Shown one piece after another: positions 58,743 to 64,000 of a stretch of 64,000 nt of DNA. The DNA is from Gnetum montanum (taxonomy: Eukaryota; Streptophyta; Gnetopsida; Gnetales; Gnetaceae). The notes below the pieces were generated by a model, which had not been told where the DNA came from, did not search any database, and saw only the letters and a list, made by a program, of their open reading frames with translations. The DNA lies in NCBI GenBank assembly GCA_015680685.1, contig MNCI01024940.1, forward strand, positions 66,319-130,318, written 5' to 3'. A program made the translations under genes and the position numbers. Positions within the stretch are counted from its first letter, which is position 1. Each line of letters starts with the position of its first letter.

Positions 58743-59411
58743 CTAGGAAAATGTCAATCCGCTTGGGGGTTCTTTGTGTTGTAGGTAGGATCTAATGTTT
58801 GTGTACCACTCCTGGGTATCTGCAGCATTGATAGAGGCCACGTGTTCCACCTGAGTGATGGGCTGAGTACATTTGGTGATCGAGGTCAAAAAACTCGCAC
58901 TTGTAAAGGTGGCTAAGGCATCTGTTATGGTGTTTTCATTGCGTCGCACTTGTTGCACATCCGTAGTTGCAAACTATTTGAGCAGGCTTTTTGCTAGGTT
59001 GCAATAGGGTTGTAGATGGGTAGCTTTGTAGGCATAGACCTCAGTGATTTGATTCACAACTAATTTTGAATTGCCATGAATCATTAGGTGTTGTATGCAT
59101 AGTTTTTGGGTAGCTAAGAGGCCTCTGAGTAGCCTCTCATACTCTACCATGTTGTTGGTGCAAGGGAACGCAAAACGATAATCAAACGGGTGCATTTTCC
59201 CATAGGGGAACGTAATGATGGTAGTTGCACTACCTCCTTGCATGGTCGAGGTGCTGTCAAAGTGTAAAGTAGCTTCCAAGTGTGATGGGATGGCATTGAT
59301 AGTGCTAACATATTCGTCTGGGAATTCAGGATCTATGGTTTCCTGGTTGTCGATGGGTGAGGCTATAACTTGCGTCACTATAGCTTGACCCTTCATCGAC
59401 GACTGGCTCAC
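58743..59411 (-). pseudogene. pol: E3 second (archaeal-like) RNase H (interrupted)
   Basis: Motifs ATLHFDSTSTMQGGSATTI, NNMVEYERLLRGL, MIHGNSKLVVNQI and RNENTITDALATF match E1 in order. One stop near 58970 breaks it. Its presence confirms the Tat lineage. Confidence 0.87.
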
Positions 59412-60960
59412 ATGGTGTAAGTCAAATTTCGCGATTATTTCTTTCCATTGGGCTATCCTGCTACTTTCATATAGGTTGTTAGTGATATCCTAGAGTATGT
59501 TACTTTTGCAAATAATTTTAATTTTAGTGCAAAACAGGTAATGCCTTCACTTTTTTAACACAAATACTAAGGCAAGGTGATTTCTCTCTACTTCGTTGTA
59601 TTTCATCTCATACGCTATTAGTGCATGACTCAGATAGTACACTAGTATCTCAGATCTGTCATCTCATTTTTGACATAATAGTGCTATGATAGATGTGTTG
59701 GAGGTGGCAAGGTAGATGAATAAAGGCTTATCCCTCTATGGTGGATGCATAGTTGGGAAGTGCAAGAGCTCTTTCTTCAAGTCATCAAAGGCTTGTTGAC
59801 ATTGAGTTGTTCATTCAAAGTTAACTCCTTTCTTTAGAAGATGTTGCATGGGATGTAACTTGTCAGTTAACTTTTCTATAAACCTTTGGATGAACTGTAC
59901 CCTACCTTACAATCCACATAATTCCTTAAGATTTGTAGGAGGTGCCAGGCTGACGATGGCCTTAACTTTGTAAGGGTCCACCCATATTCTAGACTTCGAT
60001 ACTACAAACCCTAACATGCATTCGATTTTCACCCCAATGACACACTTCTTAGGATTAAAGTGTAAATCTACATTTAACAACACTTGAGGACTACCCCTAG
60101 ATCATGTGGGTGATTAGTGGCCTCTTTGGACTTGACCGCTATATCATCCACGTAATCATTTAGCATTTCTAGGATGTAGTCACTAAAGATGTAATTCATG
60201 GATCACTGGTAGGTTGCTCCGACGTTTTTGAGCCCAAAAGGCATCATAGTTTAACAAAAGGTACCCCATGGGGTCATGAAGGTTGTTGTTAACTAATGTT
60301 CTTGGTTAATGTGAATTTGATTGTAGCCAGAGAAACCATCCATGAAGGATAATAGAGCATGATCAGTTGTAGCATCAATGAGTTGATTGATTTTTAGAAG
60401 TGGAAAATAGTCTTTGATCATTATCTTTGTAAGATCCTAGAAGTCTATACAGATTTGTATTCCTCCCATTTTCTTAGAAACCACAACGATGTTGGACACC
60501 CATTTCAAGTAATCAACTACACGGATGAAACTAGCTTGGTATAGCTTGGTGATTTCATCTCTTAAGGCTAGCGCAATTTCTAGTTTAACCTTACGAGCCT
60601 TTTGCTTGATTGCCTTCATTCTTGGGTCTAGGACGATGTTGTGTTGTATCAGCCTTGGATCTAAACCAGGCATGTCGCTATTTGACAATGGAAAGAGCTT
60701 AATGTTTTCTTGCAGAATTTTGCTACATCTTTGTGTGTTTGTGCATCTAGGAGGGAATTAAGTTTTGACATTTTTACTTCCCCCTTGGATGTGGTCATAG
60801 GAGTCTCGATGAGAGGATCCTCGGTTACATCCCCGACCTCTAAATCTAGGGTTCAAACCAGATGCTTAAGCCATTCTAGGGATGTTTCTAAGGACACTAT
60901 GGTGCTAGCTACTATTGATCCCTAGTTGATTAGGTTTGGGTTCAATTGTCTTGCAAGCTT
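59412..60960 (-). pseudogene. pol: E3 pol N-terminal region, RT and first RNase H (interrupted)
   Basis: The N-terminal region has DLEVGDVTEDPLIETPM. RT shows DMPGLDPRLIQHNIVLDPRM, ITKLYQASFIRVVDYLKWVS, SFMDGFSGYNQI, FMTPWGTFC, MMPFGLKNVGATYQ and DYVDDIAVKS at ~60150. Many stops. It keeps the ~25-bp piece after HNIVLDP that E1 has lost. It directly follows the antisense-gene remnant, with no array between. Confidence 0.9.
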
Positions 60961-61020
60961 GTCATGTGGATAGGCTAAAGCTAATGGCGAAGAGAGATCA
61001 CGATGGATTTCCATTCTTGC

Positions 61021-61310
61021 TCAATCTATAAGGCATTTGTAGATGCCATTGGCATTTTTGAGGCCTATAAAAAGTTCAAAGAGTAGGTAAAGGTTATGAA
61101 ATATCCTAAATAGGAAGTGGACCTTCCCATAGGAGAGATCACAATTGCCTCTTTCTCTCTGGGACCATCGAGATGAATGACTACCGAAAAAGAGAAAGTT
61201 GCTGCAGACTTTGAACCAAGCAATAGGAGTTGGGTAGATATCATGGAAGAGGAGGTCTAGCACCACCTTGTGCTTGGTCTAGATCAGATACCCTTCAAGA
61301 CAAATGCAGG
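61021..61310 (+). pseudogene. Remnant of the antisense gene in E3: exon 7 homologue
   Basis: On the plus strand (antisense to E3) the translation reads FVDAIGIFEAYKKFK, GEITIASFSLG, EKEKVAADFEPSNRSW and VDIMEEEV...LVLGLD. This aligns in order with the end of the seventh exon of the E1 gene (FVEGLGLRSAFDTFAQ, GEVSVGEFPLK, DKGKALADIDLGLDGTDW, ASVPEEEILRRLEFGLG). It ends at a candidate donor CATCTCAG/GTCAAT. A few stops interrupt it. Upstream exons are missing. Confidence 0.78.
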
Positions 61311-61408
61311 TCCATCTCAGGTCAATCACTTTCTACTATGTTAATGCTTGTGCTTTGTTGTAGGTTGCGTGTGTTGCCCTAGCTGACTACTTCATTTCTA
61401 CAATGTAG

Positions 61409-61543
61409 GTTCCAGATGAGGGCACAGGGCCCACAGAGGGTAGGAATGAAGGGACAGCAAAGGAAAATGTAGGGGAAGGCAATGCAAAAAGGAATGATGA
61501 AGAAGCAAATGATGAAGATGATGTGGATAGAGACAACCCATGA
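61409..61543 (+). pseudogene. Remnant of the antisense gene in E3: last exon (acidic tail)
   Basis: It follows an acceptor-like TTTCTACAATGTAG/GTTCC. The frame reads PDEGTGPTEGRNEGTAKENV and ends EEANDEDDVDRDNP then TGA. The E1 last exon has DEGGGETGEAGSSGAG and ends PEEDDPPAPNT. Same length class, same Gly/Glu to Asp-rich pattern, same position next to the TAAACT array. Confidence 0.7.
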
Positions 61544-61714
61544 TAGCATGGGATTTCTTTTGAAATTTTGAATTTTTGTAAAATTTTTACAAACATTGTG
61601 TAAAAGTCAAAAGTTTTGAATAAAGAGGAGAATTCTGGAAAAGAAATTGATTCGGAGCTAGCTTATGCATTGCGTACGTGCTAATTTTTATGTAAAATTT
61701 TCATGCTTTTATGT

Positions 61715-61940
61715 TTTAGTTTTAGACCATTTTAGGCCCCTGCTAGTTATAGGTCATTTTCAATCCTAGATAGTTTTAGGCCATTTCGTGCCCTTGCTAG
61801 TTTTAGGCCATTTCAAACCACTGCTAGTTTTAGGTCATTTTAGGTCATGGACTAGTTTTAGGCCATTGTAGGCCATCGCTAGTTTTACGTTGTTTTCGGG
61901 TCATAGCATAGCATAGTTTTAGGCCATTTCTCCTCAAGAT
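61715..61940 (-). repeat. E3 TAAACT-core array between protease and the antisense remnant
   Basis: About seven copies. On the minus strand they read GAAATGGCCTAAAACTATC, AAATGACCTAAAACTAGC and similar, spaced ~25-33 bp. The unit is close to E1 array A (GAAATGGCCATAAACTACG) and lies at the same position. Confidence 0.88.
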
Positions 61941-62430
61941 TAGGTTAAACCCAAGCATCTCTTCGACCACGATGAATGTTGCATTCATGGGGAACTGGTC
62001 CCCTGCCACAAAGTCTATGTGGACTGTGCCCTTCACCATAACCCATGCCCCATTAAATGACTTTAGGCATGATGTTCTTGTGGGTTTTATCTGGTCAACC
62101 AAGCCCAACTTCTCCATAATAGGAAAGGGGATGACATTCATGGAAGCCCCATCATCAATGTGTACCCTTCAGATCCGGTGTTGGTTGATCCAAATTGTGA
62201 TGAATAGGGGTGATGTAGTCACCTAATCCCTTTCGAGGTCTTCCCTAATGGAACTATGACTAAAATTTAGTTGGGACAGCTCTGGCCCTGCAGGTGTAGA
62301 GGGAAACATGACTGAGTGGATCACTTCCTCTTCTACTGGCATGTCTTCATCGACCGCAATCGACATCAACATGCGGATCAAAGCCTCATGGTGCAGGACA
62401 GACATCATGATTAGGTCGTACAAGCTCAAT
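61930..62430 (-). pseudogene. E3 aspartic protease (truncated)
   Basis: It opens with MSLYDLIMM...HHEALIRMLMSIAVDEDMP (62429) as in E1. The core VHIDDGASMNVIPFPIMEKL is at ~62160 with one break before it. It runs to MLGFNLIL and then leaves the family pattern: the GRPWL motif present in E1 and E2 is missing, so the C-terminal half is deleted up to the array. Confidence 0.85.
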
Positions 62431-64000
62431 GTAGTGTTCTTTTATTTTACAGCTTGCTTGAATTAAGTGAGAGCATCCAAGAGGTCCTAGCCACCCCCCT
62501 ATTTACTACCTTTTTCCTCTTCTATTCATCCAAGAAGACAAATTTTCCAAGGAAGGGTAGTTTCGGATATGGGTTCAGATCCTTTTTGGTGGGGTGGTGC
62601 AGACTACGCGGTTGTAACAACATCCTTCTTTGGTGATGAGGGTGTAGATGCAGGGGGTGAAGATGTAGGCTTGTAAATACCTGGGGTAGTACTTCCCTTC
62701 GACATTTCACCTGTGAAATGCACTTCTCATTTTTTAGGATGAGAAGGTTGTTCAGCTATCTTGTGCAGGATGGAACCTATTGAAGGAGTTGGCCCCATGA
62801 TGACAAATGAAGCTAATAGTGTTAACAGGTAGGGTGGCATGGTTTCACTAATAGGTGGCATGGGGGTGGATGCCTGGGAAGGAACCCTGAGGACAAATAG
62901 TTGTTGTGAGCTTTGATAAGCCACTTGTGGTGCTGGTGCACTACACTAAGGTATGTGGACCACAAACGGTTGCTGGGATGGCCTAGGGTTACTGTTAATG
63001 CCAATGATGCTAATGACATAACCAGCATTGTTGGCGTTGAGGAGGTTAGTGTAGATGTGTAGGGATTGATTCTTAGGATGTACTAGGTTGCTTTCATCCA
63101 ACACTAGTTTCCCTTGATCAATCATCCTTTGAATGTCATCCTTCAACACCAGACAATAATTTTTATTGTGACCACACTGTTGGTGGTAGTCACAAAACTG
63201 ATCCAACCTAAAACCTTTAGGAACCAGGGGCTCATTGGGCAAGGTCAAGGAGGGGTTCCTAAGGAGCTCGCAGTAGCACTGATGTTTCCTAATTTCCTCC
63301 TATGAAATCTACTTGTGTTGGATGTACCCCACTGCTAGTAGTTGCTTTAGATGTTCTGAAGGCTTGACAAGTAGTGGGGTATACTTTGAGCGATCTTTAC
63401 ACTCAAATTTTGGTTTGGGTTGCATAGATGTCTTGGGTGCGGGTATGGGAGGTTACGGTGCACTACCCTACTTAGGTGTAGGATTAGCTTTGGGTGTGGC
63501 TAGTTTTTTGTTGTTCCTGTTACCATTGTTATTAGGTTTGGGCTTGGCCACATTCACCATAGTAGCCACTATGGATGTTGGGGCCTTACCCTTGTCGTTC
63601 TTTGTGAAGGTATTTTTGTAAGCAATGTAGGCTAGGTCTTTGATTGCCTCAGCCATGTCCTGTATACTCTTAGTTTGGGTAAAGGCCTGACTAAGAGTGC
63701 GAGGAGTGAGGTAGTATAGTTTAAACTTGATGAAGTCGTTCACTATGCCCTTAAAGATGGCCAGCAAGTGGGCCTCTGCGATGGGCTCGTGAATTTCATT
63801 AAGGGTTGCACTCCAACGCTGGATGAACTTTTGGACCGGTTCTAGAGGATCTTGCTTCACACTCATCAACTGATCTAGCATGATTTCTGGCTTTAAGTTA
63901 TACTTGAAGCATGTCATGAACTGGGTCAAAAGCTCCTCCAGGGTTGAAATGGATGAGCGTGGTAGCACACAGTACCAATCTAAGGTTGTCCTGGCTAGGG
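62431..64000 (-). pseudogene. gag: E3 gag (interrupted, 5' end outside the window)
   Basis: The capsid-like region lies at 63968-63600 (LEPVQKFIQRWSATLNEIHEP, NDFIKFKLYYLTPRTLSQAF). The knuckle FCDYHQQCGHNKNYC at ~63190 has the C-x2-H-x4-H-x4-C pattern of E1. The P-rich C-terminal part (QQPFVVHIP, QLFVLRVP) follows. Stops and frame changes at several points. Confidence 0.9.

Larger units (their letters stand above)
54039..64000 (-). mobile_element. E3: Tat-lineage retrotransposon, minus strand, runs past the window end
   Basis: Read on the minus strand from 64000 down: gag, protease, TAAACT-core array, remnants of the antisense gene (on the plus strand), pol with RT, two RNase H domains and integrase, another TAAACT-core array, 3' region, polypurine tract, and one LTR (55829-54039). 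The 5' LTR lies beyond the window. The same LTR tip TGAAACACC, the same layout and related proteins tie it to E1 and E2. Frames are broken many times, so it is older than E1. Confidence 0.93.

Overview
The window looks like nuclear DNA of a land plant with a large, repeat-rich genome. A gymnosperm or fern is possible, but I cannot name the species. The evidence is a decayed plant-type 18S rRNA gene, LTR retrotransposons of the Ty3/gypsy Tat lineage (two RNase H domains in pol), and kilobases of satellite-like arrays. I found no ordinary host protein-coding gene and no tRNA gene.

Layout. 1-5405: arrays of a degenerate 15-bp minisatellite, split by a ~300-bp module at 3116-3411. 5406-6114: spacer of unclear origin. 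6115-7833 (minus): 18S rRNA pseudogene. 7834-16076: upstream spacer holding ~222-bp repeats and then about ten ~640-bp repeats. 16077-16380: second copy of the ~300-bp module. 16381-35994: more 15-bp arrays with further modules at 30847, 33346 and 35050 and an inverted stretch at 34478-34870, interrupted by retroelement 'E2' (19295-26846). 35995-53191: a large Tat-lineage element 'E1' with its 5-bp target duplication, inserted in the same array. 53192-54038: array resumes. 54039-64000: a minus-strand Tat element 'E3' that runs off the window.

The non-transposon sequence is best read as a decayed ribosomal DNA unit. On the minus strand the ~300-bp modules carry a Pol I-like TTATAAGGG box. One module lies upstream of the 640-bp and 222-bp repeats, which lie upstream of 18S. 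The other copies sit inside the 15-bp arrays like spacer promoters. The retroelements then inserted into these spacer arrays.

The most interesting object is in E1. Between protease and reverse transcriptase, on the opposite strand, lies a gene with eight inferred exons (46444-42454). Spliced, it gives a frame of 3093 nt with one internal TAG. Its N-terminus resembles an FCP1/SCP-type HAD phosphatase domain that has lost its catalytic aspartates. It has its own minus-strand TATA box. E3 keeps remnants of its last two exons at the same PR-RT position, so the gene is an inherited part of this retroelement group. Short arrays built on a shared core (about ATGACnTTAAACT) lie on both sides of this gene and after integrase in E1, and at matching places in E2 and E3. 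E1 gag and RT are interrupted only by TAG and TGA codons, as expected from C-to-T decay at CHG and CG methylation sites.
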